The notes: generated from the letters alone by a model not told the origin. Positions 9,123 to 18,159 are shown, counted from the stretch's first letter. The stretch: 64,000 nucleotides of DNA from Bog-473 sp963755495 (GCA_963755495.1 CAVWJS010000006.1:186001-250000), one strand, 5' to 3'. Numbers and translations are program-made.

Positions 9123-10190
9123 GTGGAGCTGACCATCGGCTGGCCCGACATCCTGAGCCGCCTTACCCGCCGGGTGTCGTTGGCCGAGGAAGAGGCAGAA
9201 GCCATTTTGGGCTCCGTATTGGCCGGCGAGGCCACGGCGGCCCAGATCGGTGCCTTCCTGACGCTATTGCACGCAAAGGGCGAGACGGTGGCCGAGGTGA
9301 CTGGGCTGGCCCGGGCCATGGTGGCGGCGGCTGTGCCCCTCGTCCTGCCGGCAGGCCCCGACAAGGTGGTGGATCTCGTCGGCACGGGCGGTGATCGCAT
9401 GAGCAGCATCAACGTGACCACGCTGGCCTCCTTGATCGTCGCCGGGTGCGGCGTGAGCGTGTGCAAACACGGAGGACGCTCGGCCTCATCGTCAGTGGGC
9501 TCCGCCGATGTGCTCGAGTCCCTCGGGGTGGCCATCGAGATCGGCCCCGTGGGCGTGGCCCGTTGCATCGCCGACGCGGGCATCGGTTTCTGTTTCGCCC
9601 AGCGATTTCATCCTGCGATGCGTTACGTGGGGCAGATCCGGCGCGAGCTCGGCGTGCCCACGATCTTCAACTTTCTCGGTCCGCTCACCAATCCGGCCCG
9701 CACGCACTATCAACTAGTGGGCGTCAACGATCCCGCCATGGCGACGATCATGGCGAACGTGTTGGGTTCGACGGGCAGCCGGCGCGCCATGATCATTTAC
9801 GCCGACGACGGGCTCGATGAGCTCAGCGTGACGTCGCGCTCCACCGTGCTCGAGCTCAACGGAGACGGTGACGGAAGCTTTGAGCTCTCGGAGTGGCGGA
9901 TCGACCCTGGAGTATTGGGCTTCGCTCCAGCGAGCATGGAAGACCTTCGAGGCGGAGACGCGGCGTTCAACGCCGCAGCCATCCGCTCGGTGCTTGCTGG
10001 CGAGCGGGGGCCGAATCGCGATATCGGTCTGCTCAACGCCGCCGCTGCCTTGATGGTCATCGGACGCGTCGACGATCTCGCCTCCGGCATAGCGCTGGCG
10101 AACGAGTCCATCGATGGGGGCCGCGCCGAAGCGGCGCTCGAAGCGCTCATCTCCACCTCGCAGGCGGCTGCGTCCCAGTCGGGAGACTGA
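9123..10190 (+). CDS. trpD: Anthranilate phosphoribosyltransferase
   Basis: It transfers phosphoribosyl from PRPP to anthranilate in tryptophan synthesis. The protein has 355 residues. The PRPP loop is DLVGTGGDRMSSINVTT and the anthranilate/PRPP segment is CKHGGRSASSSVGSADVLESLG-like; the usual KHGNR asparagine is a glycine here. GIGFCFAQRFHPAMRYV and FNFLGPLTNPA are typical of the family. GTG 9123 is chosen because it starts one base after the dehydrogenase stop. No other trp gene is nearby, so it is an orphan trpD. A relative acting on another substrate cannot be excluded, but motifs fit TrpD well. Confidence 0.9.
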   Translation: MELTIGWPDILSRLTRRVSLAEEEAEAILGSVLAGEATAAQIGAFLTLLHAKGETVAEVTGLARAMVAAAVPLVLPAGPDKVVDLVGTGGDRMSSINVTTLASLIVAGCGVSVCKHGGRSASSSVGSADVLESLGVAIEIGPVGVARCIADAGIGFCFAQRFHPAMRYVGQIRRELGVPTIFNFLGPLTNPARTHYQLVGVNDPAMATIMANVLGSTGSRRAMIIYADDGLDELSVTSRSTVLELNGDGDGSFELSEWRIDPGVLGFAPASMEDLRGGDAAFNAAAIRSVLAGERGPNRDIGLLNAAAALMVIGRVDDLASGIALANESIDGGRAEAALEALISTSQAAASQSGD

Positions 10191-10212
10191 GCCATCGGGA
10201 GGACTAATTACT

Positions 10213-11235
10213 TCAGGGGCCTATGCGGACCTCGGCTCCGGCCGAGGGGCGGACCGGCCAGGCCAGCTGCGGGGTGTAATTCTCCACGTTGAGGGCCGGT
10301 GAGTCGGGCTCGCAGAGTGCGACGGCGCAACCGCCGAATCCGCCGCCGGTCATGCGGGCTCCAAAGACGCCAGGAGTTTTCGCGAGGCGGTCGACCAGTT
10401 CGTCCAATGCAGGAATGGAGACCCTGAAGTCCTCGGCCAGGCTGCGGTGCCCCTCAGTCATCAGCGCACCTATTCCGCTGAGATTGCCGCGGCCCAAGAG
10501 GCGCTCCACTTCTCGCACGCGCGCGCACTCGGTAATCACGTGACGGGCTCGCCGGCGCAGTATCGAGCTGGGGAGTGCGCTCAGGTCGCCCAGCGTGCAC
10601 AAGCCGAGCGGTTTGCCGATGTGATTTGCCGCCGTCTCGCACTCGGCCCGACGGTCGGCATAGAGCGAAGTGCCGAGAGCGCGGCTCACCCCGCAGTGCA
10701 CCACGACGAATGCCGCCGCGTCGGGGAGAGCGACCTGGTGGGTCTCGAGCGTGGCGAAATCGATGGCGAGAGCGTGGCCGGCCATCGCAGCAATGATGGC
10801 GATGGGGTCGAGCAGGCCAACCCGGGATCCTGCTGCCTCCTCGGCCCTCTGACAGGACCTCGCAAGAGAGAGCGGGTCTTGGTCCAGGCCCAGGGCGAGG
10901 AGGACGGCCACCGAAAATGCGGCGCTCGAAGAGAGGCCGGCGCCCACCGGGATCGTGCTCGTCACCTTCATGCTGCCGCCAGAGGGGGGTTGAGCGAGGG
11001 TGATGAGGGCGCTCGCCAGGGCGGCCCGAGGGGGCGGAGGTGTGGTGTTTCCCAAGGTGATCTCCCACGGCTCAGCGAATTGGTCGCTGGTCATCCCGAC
11101 CAGGAAACTTCCCACCTTGGGGGTGAAGCTGACCTCGGTAGCCAGGTCGATGGCCATCGGAAGCGAGAGGCCCTGGTTGTAGTCGGTGTGGTCGCCGATG
11201 AGAGTTATCCGTCCCGGTGCACGAGCAATGAGCAT
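10213..11235 (-). CDS. galK: Galactokinase (GHMP family)
   Basis: A 340-residue GHMP kinase. The N-terminal signature is PGRITLIGDHTDYNQG, close to the galactokinase GRxNxIGEHTDY pattern. The ATP loop is IPVGAGLSSSAAFSVAVLLA and the C-terminal GHMP motif is ARMTGGGFGGCAVAL. The catalytic Asp appears in GLLDPI, where galactokinases usually read MDQ. It is shorter than typical GalK (about 380-390 residues). It phosphorylates galactose at C1 if the assignment is right; no other Leloir gene is nearby. It is convergent with trpD and divergent from the racemase gene. Another GHMP sugar kinase is the alternative. Confidence 0.82.
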   Translation of the reverse strand: MLIARAPGRITLIGDHTDYNQGLSLPMAIDLATEVSFTPKVGSFLVGMTSDQFAEPWEITLGNTTPPPPRAALASALITLAQPPSGGSMKVTSTIPVGAGLSSSAAFSVAVLLALGLDQDPLSLARSCQRAEEAAGSRVGLLDPIAIIAAMAGHALAIDFATLETHQVALPDAAAFVVVHCGVSRALGTSLYADRRAECETAANHIGKPLGLCTLGDLSALPSSILRRRARHVITECARVREVERLLGRGNLSGIGALMTEGHRSLAEDFRVSIPALDELVDRLAKTPGVFGARMTGGGFGGCAVALCEPDSPALNVENYTPQLAWPVRPSAGAEVRIGP

Positions 11236-11279
11236 GCTCCAGCTTGACCCCTGCAGCTCCCTCGGGGGACGATCCTCAA

Positions 11280-12458
11280 ATGGCGCAATCGTTGAGAACC
11301 GGGCCGCTCAACGGAATCAAGATCATCGAGTTGGCGGGGCTCGGGCCTGCTCCGTACGCCTCCATGATGCTGGCTGACGCGGGGGCGCAGGTCATTCGGC
11401 TCGAGCGGGCTGCACCTGGTGCGCCGGAGCGGGCAGCCGAGACCACCGGGTCGTATTGGAATTTCCTCAATCGAAGCCGCATCTCGGTTGGAATCGACCT
11501 GAAACACGAAGAAGCGGTAGAGCTCGTGCTGGCCCTCGTCGAGCAGGCCGACGGCCTGATCGAAGGCTTCCGGCCCGGCGTGGCCGAGCGTCTCGGCTTG
11601 GGGCCCGATGCCTGTTTGGCCCGAAATCGGGCGCTCGTGTACGGCCGCATGACTGGATGGGGTCAGGACGGTCCCATGGCGCAGATGGCCGGCCACGACA
11701 TTGACTACATCGCCATCGGCGGTGCCCTTTGGCCGTTGGGGCGCGCCGGGTCGCCGCCGGTTCCCCCGTTGAACCTCGTGGGTGACTTCGGAGGCGGGGG
11801 CATGTTGCTCGCCTTCGGAATGGTCTCGGCATTGTTGGAGTCCGCCCGCTCGGGCGAGGGGCAAGTCGTCGATGTGGCCATGGTCGACGGCGCGGCGTCC
11901 CTCATGACCATGGTCCATGCGTTCCACGGGGTCGGGGCCTGGAGCGAGGAACGTGGTTCGAATGTGCTCGATACGGGTGCCCCCTTCTATGAGGTCTACG
12001 AGACCCTTGATGGGAAGTACTTCGCCGTGGGAGGCATTGAGCCCGGCTTCTATGCCGAGTTGCTGGAGGGCCTGGGGCTGGCCAATGACCCTGATTTCGT
12101 CGGGCGCGAGCAGAACGACAAGAGCAACTGGGCGAAGTGGAAAGAACGCTATGCAGCTGTATTCGCTACCAAGACCCGGGATGAGTGGACAGCTATCTTC
12201 GACGGGACCGACGCCTGCGCCGTGCCGGTTCTCTCACCGTGGGAAGCCCACCTGCACCCACACAACCGAGCACGTGCCACTTTCGTTGAGGTCGACGGCC
12301 GAATGCAGGCGGCCCCGACGCCGCGGTTCAGCCGTACCCCTTCCTCTATCAGCCAACCGCCTTCGTTCCCCGGTGCGGACACGGTGTCCGGACTGATCGA
12401 GTGGGGGATTGACGAAGGGACCGTGGCGGCACTGCGCCAGACGGGCGCACTGAGTTAG
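11280..12458 (+). CDS. CaiB/BaiF family CoA transferase, alpha-methylacyl-CoA racemase-like
   Basis: A 392-residue family III CoA-transferase fold protein. Near the N-terminus it has IIELAGLGPAPYASMMLADAGAQVIRLER-type sequence. GHDIDYIAIGGAL and LVGDFGGGGM are the motifs that carry the catalytic His and Asp of alpha-methylacyl-CoA racemase. The racemase epimerises 2-methylacyl-CoA during degradation of branched chains or sterols. ATG 11280 is chosen (GGGGGA 10 nt upstream); an in-frame TTG at 11244 would overlap the divergent galK promoter. Other CaiB-type transferases are possible. The stop lies 8 bp before the GNAT gene, which suggests cotranscription. Confidence 0.85.
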   Translation: MAQSLRTGPLNGIKIIELAGLGPAPYASMMLADAGAQVIRLERAAPGAPERAAETTGSYWNFLNRSRISVGIDLKHEEAVELVLALVEQADGLIEGFRPGVAERLGLGPDACLARNRALVYGRMTGWGQDGPMAQMAGHDIDYIAIGGALWPLGRAGSPPVPPLNLVGDFGGGGMLLAFGMVSALLESARSGEGQVVDVAMVDGAASLMTMVHAFHGVGAWSEERGSNVLDTGAPFYEVYETLDGKYFAVGGIEPGFYAELLEGLGLANDPDFVGREQNDKSNWAKWKERYAAVFATKTRDEWTAIFDGTDACAVPVLSPWEAHLHPHNRARATFVEVDGRMQAAPTPRFSRTPSSISQPPSFPGADTVSGLIEWGIDEGTVAALRQTGALS

Positions 12459-12466
12459 GGCTGTCG

Positions 12467-12916
12467 GTGTCGGTGACCCTTCGTGTGAGCGCGGCGCGAG
12501 ACGGAGCCGCAGTCACGGACGTGTTTCAACGGGCGCGCGCCGAGATGCGCTACTTGCCGCTGCTCCACACCGATGCGGAGGACCGGGCCTTCTTCTGCGG
12601 GCGGGTCGTGCCCTTGAGTCATGTGAATGTGGCCGAGATCGATGACGTCATCGTCGGGTTCTCTGCTGTCAAAGACGAGTGGCTCGACCACCTCTATGTC
12701 GCTCCCGAACGCCAGGGCCGCGGGGTCGGGAGCGCGCTGCTGAACCGCGCCATGACCGAGAATCCCGCAGGCCTCTCATTGTGGGCCTTCGAGGCCAATC
12801 TCCGCGCCATCGCCCTCTATACCCGGGCCGGCTTCGTTGAGGTGCGCAGAACGGATGGCAGGGGGAACGAGGAGGGCCAGCCGGATGTACAGATGCATTG
12901 GGCCGGAACGCGGTGA
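12467..12916 (+). CDS. GNAT-family N-acetyltransferase
   Basis: A 149-residue single-domain protein. The acetyl-CoA binding motif A is LDHLYVAPERQGRGVGSALL near residues 73-92, matching V-x5-RGxG-type pyrophosphate loops. ALYTRAGFVEV is the usual motif B. The family acetylates amines on small molecules or proteins; no substrate can be inferred. It starts at GTG 12467, 8 bp after the racemase gene. Confidence 0.9.
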   Translation: MSVTLRVSAARDGAAVTDVFQRARAEMRYLPLLHTDAEDRAFFCGRVVPLSHVNVAEIDDVIVGFSAVKDEWLDHLYVAPERQGRGVGSALLNRAMTENPAGLSLWAFEANLRAIALYTRAGFVEVRRTDGRGNEEGQPDVQMHWAGTR

Positions 12917-13032
12917 GGGGGTCGTGGGTGCTGATCCTGTGACTGGCCGGGGTTGGCGGTCCCCGCCCATCTCCTTTTCGCGAAAGCATGCTGACCCGTT
13001 CGGTTAACTGAGAAAAGCCTCAAAGCGCCTGT

Positions 13033-13054
13033 AGGAACCCCTACGGGGTTTCCT
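13033..13054. terminator. Terminator-like hairpin after the GNAT gene
   Basis: AGGAACCCC and GGGGTTTCCT form a GC-rich stem with a TAC loop and one bulged base. There is no U-run, so it may stop transcription weakly or be part of the structured element around it. Confidence 0.45.
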
Positions 13055-13068
13055 GGACCAGGGTGAGA

Positions 13069-13142
13069 GCCGACCATAAGCCGTCAACCCCCGCAGCTGC
13101 GCTCTGGGGGTCGGCCTTCGGCCTTGACTGCCGATGGTCGGC
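13069..13142. other. Candidate structured RNA or DNA element with nested stems
   Basis: GCCGACCAT (13069-13077) pairs perfectly with ATGGTCGGC (13134-13142). Inside this stem, ACCCCC (13087-13092) can pair with GGGGGT (13106-13111), and GGCC-TTC-GGCC (13113-13123) makes a third hairpin. Together they form a three-way-junction-like fold of 74 nt. It could be a small RNA, part of a mobile repeat, or chance in GC-rich DNA. Confidence 0.35.
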
Positions 13143-13385
13143 GCGGTGCCTGATCTTGGTTCGGTGTGACCCTCTGGGAATGCCCAGCAGAAAGGTCAGA
13201 TTCGCGTCAGGGAACCATCCTGGTCGGTATCGTTTCTCTGAAACAAGTGCCGGTGCTCTCGGCTCTCAGGTCGCCTTCAGGTTGATGAGGGTCTCCTCGG
13301 GGCTGCTCTCGGGCTTCTTCTCGGGGCTGCTCTGGGCGAGAGGCTGTGCTCAGGCGGGTTGCACTGAACGATTGGTCGCCGGACC

Positions 13386-13622
13386 TTAGAGGTTCACGAC
13401 CGGGCAGGTGAGCGTCCGGGTGATGCCCTCGATCAACTGCACCTGGCCGACCACGAGTCGGCCCAATTCATCGACCGAGGCTGCTTCGACCCGCGCGATC
13501 ACGTCATAAGGGCCGGTCACGTCCTCGGCGGCGACCACGCCGGTGATCTCGGCGATCTGGCGCGCAACATTGGCTGCCTTGCCCACTTCGGTCTGAATCA
13601 GCACGTACGCATGGACGGCCAT
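13386..13622 (-). CDS. Stand-alone Lrp/AsnC-type effector-binding (RAM) domain protein
   Basis: A 78-residue protein starting MAVHAYVLIQTEVGKAANVA and ending LIEGITRTLTCPVVNL. The whole length matches the AsnC_trans_reg/RAM domain (beta-alpha-beta-beta-alpha-beta) with ITGVVAAEDVTGPYDVIARVEA in the middle. There is no DNA-binding helix-turn-helix, so it is one of the stand-alone effector-domain proteins that bind amino acids and may assemble with full Lrp proteins. ATG 13622 is preferred over an upstream start that would run into the divergent MFS gene. Confidence 0.85.
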   Translation of the reverse strand: MAVHAYVLIQTEVGKAANVARQIAEITGVVAAEDVTGPYDVIARVEAASVDELGRLVVGQVQLIEGITRTLTCPVVNL

Positions 13623-13643
13623 GGCACACCGTACATTGAGGGG

Positions 13644-14993
13644 GTGCCGAGGGCCGCCAGGATCGAGCAGTTCCGGGAGATGGCTCGACAGGCCCGAAAC
13701 GACCTGTTCGACCAATCCAAGCCCATCGGCCGGCTGTCCTTGGTGCAGGTCGCCATGCTGTCTGGTGACACTTTGGTCACGATCTCCCTGGCCGGATCGT
13801 TGTTCTTCTCGATCTCGCCCACTGAGGCCAAAAGCAAGGTGTTTTACTACCTCCTCTTCACCCTCGCCCCGTTTGCCATTGTCTCACCCTTGCTGGGACC
13901 GCTCATCGACCGCAGCCGCGGGGCCCGGCGCGCCATGGTGGTGTTCTCCGCCGTTGGTCGGGCGGTTCTCTGCCCGCTTATGGCCCTGAACGTGCACTCA
14001 CTCCTGCTGTTTCCATTGGCGTTCTTGGTCCTCGTGCTCTCGAAGTTGTATCTCGTCACCCGGGGAGCGCTTGTGCCCGAGGTGGCCGAGATGACCGGCG
14101 CCGATCAAAGCGGGGAACAGACGCAGTACGCCACGCTCAACGCGAGGCTGACGTTGCTCGGCACGGTGGCCGGGTTCGTCGTTGCGCTACCCGGGGGCCT
14201 CATTTGGAAGCTCGGGGGATCATCAGCCCTCTTGTGGTTTGACGCATTCGTGTTTGTCGGCGCGGCGGTGGCGGGGATTCGGTTGCCGACGTTCACACGG
14301 CCGCGCATCGATCAACCCGAGCAGAGGTTCGCGGAGTCAACCCTCAACGATCAGCGGATTGACGACCGCACATCGGACCTGGCGCGCCTGCAACCGGTCG
14401 CCCACCCCGAAGTCCTGTTGGGGTTGTCGGCGATGTCCATCATCCGAGGCCTCCAGGGCTTCCAGATTTTCTTACTCGCATTTGGTCTGCGTCGGCTGAA
14501 GGTCGGGCTCTACATCTACGGCTTGGCCTTGAGCGCGAGTGGAGCGGGGGCGATCGTCGGCCTCGTGCTCCTGGGCCGTCTTCGCAAGCGCCTGAGCGAG
14601 CAGCAGCTTCTGCTCTCTGCCCTCTGGCTGATTGCGTTGTCCTCTCTGGGTGTTGCCATTTGGGGAACGCTGGTGGCCCAGGTTCTCTTGGCGTTCTTCG
14701 TGGGTTTGGCCGGAGCCATCGCGCAGCCGTCGTTCGATGCGATGACGCAGCGTTACATCCCTCAGGCGGCACAGGGCCGGGCCTTTGCCCGGTTCGCCAC
14801 CCGCCAACAGCTGATCTGGGTAGTGGGCGCCATTATCCCGGTCATCGTGTCATTCACGCTGCCCCAGGGCGATGCCGTGATGGCAGCGCTGGCCGGCATC
14901 GGCGGACTGACGTATGTGACCGGCCGGCGTGCCGTGCGTTGGCCGCGAGCCAACCGCGGTGCGCAGGGACATCAACCCCCCGCTCGTGACTAA
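13644..14993 (+). CDS. Major facilitator superfamily transporter
   Basis: An integral membrane protein of about 449 residues with roughly 10-12 hydrophobic helices, for example VAMLSGDTLVTISLAGSLFF, FYYLLFTLAPFAIVSPLLG and VVGAIIPVIVSFTL. GPLIDRSRGARRAMV is the MFS motif A-type loop between helices 2 and 3 (D-R-x3-RR). Substrate is unknown; it most resembles exporters. I chose GTG 13644 so that it does not overlap the divergent AsnC-type gene; an in-frame ATG at 13611 is possible. The basic C-terminal tail is cytoplasmic. Confidence 0.85.
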   Translation: MPRAARIEQFREMARQARNDLFDQSKPIGRLSLVQVAMLSGDTLVTISLAGSLFFSISPTEAKSKVFYYLLFTLAPFAIVSPLLGPLIDRSRGARRAMVVFSAVGRAVLCPLMALNVHSLLLFPLAFLVLVLSKLYLVTRGALVPEVAEMTGADQSGEQTQYATLNARLTLLGTVAGFVVALPGGLIWKLGGSSALLWFDAFVFVGAAVAGIRLPTFTRPRIDQPEQRFAESTLNDQRIDDRTSDLARLQPVAHPEVLLGLSAMSIIRGLQGFQIFLLAFGLRRLKVGLYIYGLALSASGAGAIVGLVLLGRLRKRLSEQQLLLSALWLIALSSLGVAIWGTLVAQVLLAFFVGLAGAIAQPSFDAMTQRYIPQAAQGRAFARFATRQQLIWVVGAIIPVIVSFTLPQGDAVMAALAGIGGLTYVTGRRAVRWPRANRGAQGHQPPARD

Positions 14994-15018
14994 CCGACAG
15001 TGCGCCGGCCGCGCGGTT

Positions 15019-16815
15019 CTAACGCAAACGCTCTTCGAGGGTGTCGATCTCTTTGGCCAGTGCCGCCGGAAGTCGGTCGCCGAACTGCGCGTAGAACTCG
15101 CGAATGGACGGAATCTCTGCCTTCCATTCGGTTGGATCGACCCGCAGGAGCTCGGTCATATCGGCCTCGCTGATATCGAGGCCGACCACGTCGATGTCGC
15201 CACTGGCCGGGACCGAGCCGATCGGCGTCTCGATCGCGTTGGCCTTGCCCACCACGCGGTTGAACACCCACTCGAGCACGCGTGAGTTGTCGCCGTAGCC
15301 CGGCCACAGCCACTTGCCCTCGTCGTCCTTGCGGAACCAATTGACGTAGAAGATCTTGGGCAGGAGCTCCTGGTCGGGTGCTGCCGCACCGACTTCCAGC
15401 CAGTGGGCGAAATAGTCGGCCATGTTGTAGCCGCAGAACGGCAGCATGGCGAAGGGGTCCCGACGGAGGTTGCCGACAGCACCGGCGGCCGCGGCGGTCG
15501 TCTCCGACGCCATGATCGAGCCCAGGAACACGCCGTGGTCCCAGTCCCGCGACTGGAATACCAGCGGCACGACCGAGGCCCGACGGCCACCCAGGAGAAT
15601 GGCCGAGATCGGCACGCCCTGAGGGTCTTCCCATTCGGGGGCGATCGCCGGATCCTGGCTGGCCGGAGTGGTGAAGCGGGCGTTGGGGTGAGAGGCGGGA
15701 GTGCCCGAGGCCGGGCGTCCAGTCCTGCCCCTTCCAGTCGATCAGATGCGTCGGGCACCTCGTCGGTCATGCCCTCCCACCACACGTCACCGTCGTCGGT
15801 CATGGCGGTGTTGGTGAAGATGCAGTTCCCGTCGAGGGTGAGCATGGCATTCGGATTGGTGTGGCTGTTGGTGCCTGGAGCCACGCCGAAGAATCCCGCT
15901 TCGGGGTTAATGGCGTAAAGGCGGCCGTCCTGGCCGAATTTCATCCAGCAGATGTCGTCACCCACCGTCTCGACCTTCCACCCCTCGAGCGACGGAATGA
16001 GCATGGCGAGGTTGGTCTTGCCGCAGGCGGAGGGGAAGGCACCCGTCACGTAACGGGTCTCGCCCTCGGGCGAGGTCAGCTTCAAGATCAGCATGTGCTC
16101 GGCCATCCAACCCGTCGTCGCGCGCCATGACCGAGGCGATGCGCAGGGCGAAGCACTTCTTGCCGAGCAGAGCGTTCCCGCCGTACCCCGAGCCGTACGA
16201 GACGATCTCGTGGGTCTCGGGGAAGTGGACGATGTACTTGTTCTCGGCGTCGCAGGGCCAGGAGACATCGGCTTGGCCGGGCTCGAGTGGAGCACCGACG
16301 GAGTGCAGACAGGGCACGAAGTCGCCCTCGTCTCCGAGCACCTCGAGTGCGCCGGTGCCCATGCGAGCCATGATCCGCATGGAGACCACCACGTACGGCG
16401 AGTCGGTCAGCTCGACGCCGATGTGGGCGATCTCGGAGCCCAAGGGTCCCATCGAGAACGGAACGACGTACATCGTCCGCCCACGCATACAGCCGGTCAT
16501 GAGGCTGTTGAGCAGGGAACGCATCTCCGCTGGGTCACGCCAGTTATTGGTGGGGCCGGCGTCGATCTCCTTCTGCGAGCAGATGAAGGTCCGGTCCTCC
16601 ACTCGGGCGACGTCGCCCGGGTCGGAGTGGGCCCAGTAGCTGTTGGGCCGCTTGGCGTCCGAAAGCTTGGTGAAAGTCCCGGCGTCGACGAGCAATTGGC
16701 AGAGGCGGTCGTACTCGTCGGCCGAGCCGTCGCACCATTCGATGCGGTCGGGCGTGGTGATTGCCGCGACTTCATCGACCCAGGCGAGGAGTTTGGCATT
16801 CGTGGATCGGGGCAT
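15019..16815 (-). CDS. pckG: Phosphoenolpyruvate carboxykinase (GTP), frameshifted
   Basis: It converts oxaloacetate and GTP to phosphoenolpyruvate, GDP and CO2 in gluconeogenesis. The parts lie in three frames. The N-terminal part includes NSYWAHSDPGDVARVEDRTF and YVVPFSMGPLGSEIAHIGVE. The middle has the kinase loop FPSACGKTNLAMLIPS and CWMKFGQDGRLYAINPEAGF. The C-terminal part has SAILLGGRRASVVPLVFQS and FYVNWFRKDDEGKWLWPGYG. Breaks lie near 16105, 15745 and 15705. The total of about 598 residues is normal for the GTP-type enzyme, so the breaks look like sequence errors. It is convergent with the MFS gene and divergent from thiL. Confidence 0.93.
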
Positions 16816-16876
16816 GGAGTGTGGCTCTTCTCCTCAGTTCGGCCGGTACGACGGCGTCCAATGCTAGGCATGTGCC

Positions 16877-17926
16877 GTGAGTTCCCCCAAACCTGGGCAC
16901 AGCCCTCGTCTGGTTGAAGACGAGATGTTGGAGCGTATCCGCCGCACGCTCGGAGGTGGAATCGAGCAAACCGGGCTCCGGGACGATGCAGCGGTTGTCG
17001 AAGGTGCCCGGCGGTGGCTCGCTCGTTGTCTCCACAGACAGCGTAGTGGCGGGAGTCCACGTCGATCTCGCCATCTGTAGCCCGGCCGACGTGGGGTGGA
17101 AGGCCCTGATGGGGGCGGTCAGCGACCTGGCGGCCATGGGCGCTCGGCCGCTCGGAGCGCTGGTGGCGCTGTGCGTGCCCGATCGCGGGGACGGCGACGT
17201 CACGCTCGGCGTGATGGAGGTGTGGCCGAAGCATCCAAGGAGAGTGGCTGCCCCGTCGTCGGGGGCGACCTCTCCGAGGCGGGGGTGCTGACCGTCGTGG
17301 TGACAGTCATGGGCACGGTGGGCAGGGGCATTGCGGTGGAGCGGGCCGGCGCCCGGCCCGGTGATGTGCTCCTGATCACCGGGCCTTGCGGAGGCTCTGC
17401 AGCCGGCTTGAGGGTTCTGCGGGCGGATCTGGACCAGCACGAGGGGCATCCGGTTGAGCCGGGGTCGCTTGAGCCGGGGTCGGTTGAGCCGGGGTCGCTG
17501 CAGCTGGGGTCGCTGCAGCTGGGGTCGCTGCAGCCGGCGCTGGCGGCGGCGTACCGCCGGCCGGTGGCCCGATTGGCCGAGGGAGAGCTGGCCCGCCTGG
17601 CCGGGGCGCACGCCATGATCGACGTGTCCGACGGCCTGGCGCTCGACCTCCATCGGCTGGCCGACGCCTCGGGGGTCGGGTTCGCGCTGGAATCCATCCC
17701 GGTAGCCGAGGGCGCCACCCTCGACGAGGCTCTGGGAGGGGGAGAGGACTACGAGCTCATCGTGGCTCATCGATCCACAGGCGGTCGAGGACGTTCGCCG
17801 TCACGCTGCGCCGCGGCGGGACTCCGCCCACCGCTGCAGATCGGAGTGACCCATGCCGATCCGTCTGACCGGCGCCTGGGCGGCGAGGAGCTAGGTCGCC
17901 TGGGCTGGCAGCACGCCGTGGGTTAG
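16877..17926 (+). CDS. thiL: Thiamine-monophosphate kinase with tandem-repeat insertion, frameshifted
   Basis: It phosphorylates thiamine monophosphate to the diphosphate cofactor. Pieces in three frames give the family order: LVEDEMLERIRRTL and RDDAAVV, then DVGWKALMGAVSDLAAMGA, CPVVGGDLSEAG, ARPGDVLLITGPCGGSAAGL and MIDVSDGLALDLHRLADASG. It ends near GGGEDYELI. Breaks lie near 17015, 17215 and possibly 17790. A stretch of PGSLE/PGSLQ repeats from five 15-bp units sits between the GGSAAGL and ALAAAYRRP segments, where the family normally has a short loop. The start is GTG 16877, divergent from pckG. Confidence 0.85.
17454..17528. repeat. 15-bp tandem repeat, 5 units, inside thiL
   Basis: Units of the type TTGAGCCGGGGTCGC change after three copies to TGCAGCTGGGGTCGC. 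They keep the reading frame and encode repeated PGSLE or LGSLQ pentapeptides. Confidence 0.95.
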
Positions 17927-17940
17927 TTCAGCTGGGAGAT

Positions 17941-18159
17941 TCAGCTGGCCGTGGGGGCCGGGGTGCGGCGAACAGGCTTGGTCACCTTGCCGGCCCGGAT
18001 GCAGGACGTGCAGACGTGGAGCCGCTTGGGTGCGCCGTTGACCAGGGCACGCACTCGCTGGATGTTGGGGTCCCAGCGTCGCTTGGTGCGCCGGTGGGAG
18101 TGGCTCACGCTCATGCCGAACGAGGGCTTCTTGCCACAGATATCGCACACTGCTGCCAT
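17941..18159 (-). CDS. rpmB: 50S ribosomal protein L28
   Basis: A 72-residue protein, MAAVCDICGKKPSFGMSVSH, then SHRRTKRRWDPNIQRVR and HVCTSCIRAGKV. Both cysteine pairs (CxxC twice) are present, so this is the zinc-binding form. ATG 18159 is supported by AGGAAGG upstream; the longer open frame has no merit. It is divergent from the fakA-like gene, the usual arrangement seen in many bacteria. Confidence 0.96.
   Translation of the reverse strand: MAAVCDICGKKPSFGMSVSHSHRRTKRRWDPNIQRVRALVNGAPKRLHVCTSCIRAGKVTKPVRRTPAPTAS

Larger units (their letters stand above)
12971..13270. repeat. Paired-hairpin intergenic repeat, copy A (expanded)
   Basis: The left end has CTTTTCGCGAAAG followed by CATGCTGACC. 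The right end has CCTGGTCGGTATCGTTTCTC followed by TGAAAC. The ends are imperfect inverted repeats of each other, and each can fold into a small hairpin. The same two ends, with a shared CCAGCAGA about 30-37 bp before the right end, recur at 60931-61078. Copy A holds about 140 bp of extra sequence, including a terminator-like hairpin and a nested stem structure. No gene is evident in the 12917-13385 gap. Confidence 0.6.

Noticed and set aside
7853..9583. A 576-codon open frame on the reverse strand across the acyl-CoA dehydrogenase and trpD
   Set aside because: It is the mirror of two well-supported forward genes; its translation has no recognisable motif and reflects high-GC third-position bias.
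13063..13389. Forward open frame of 108 codons in the 12917-13385 gap
   Set aside because: It runs through hairpins and repeat ends, has erratic composition and no ribosome site; the region looks non-coding.
17454..17528. Tandem repeats as CRISPR arrays
   Set aside because: Units are 11-18 bp and directly adjacent without spacers, and no cas gene is present.
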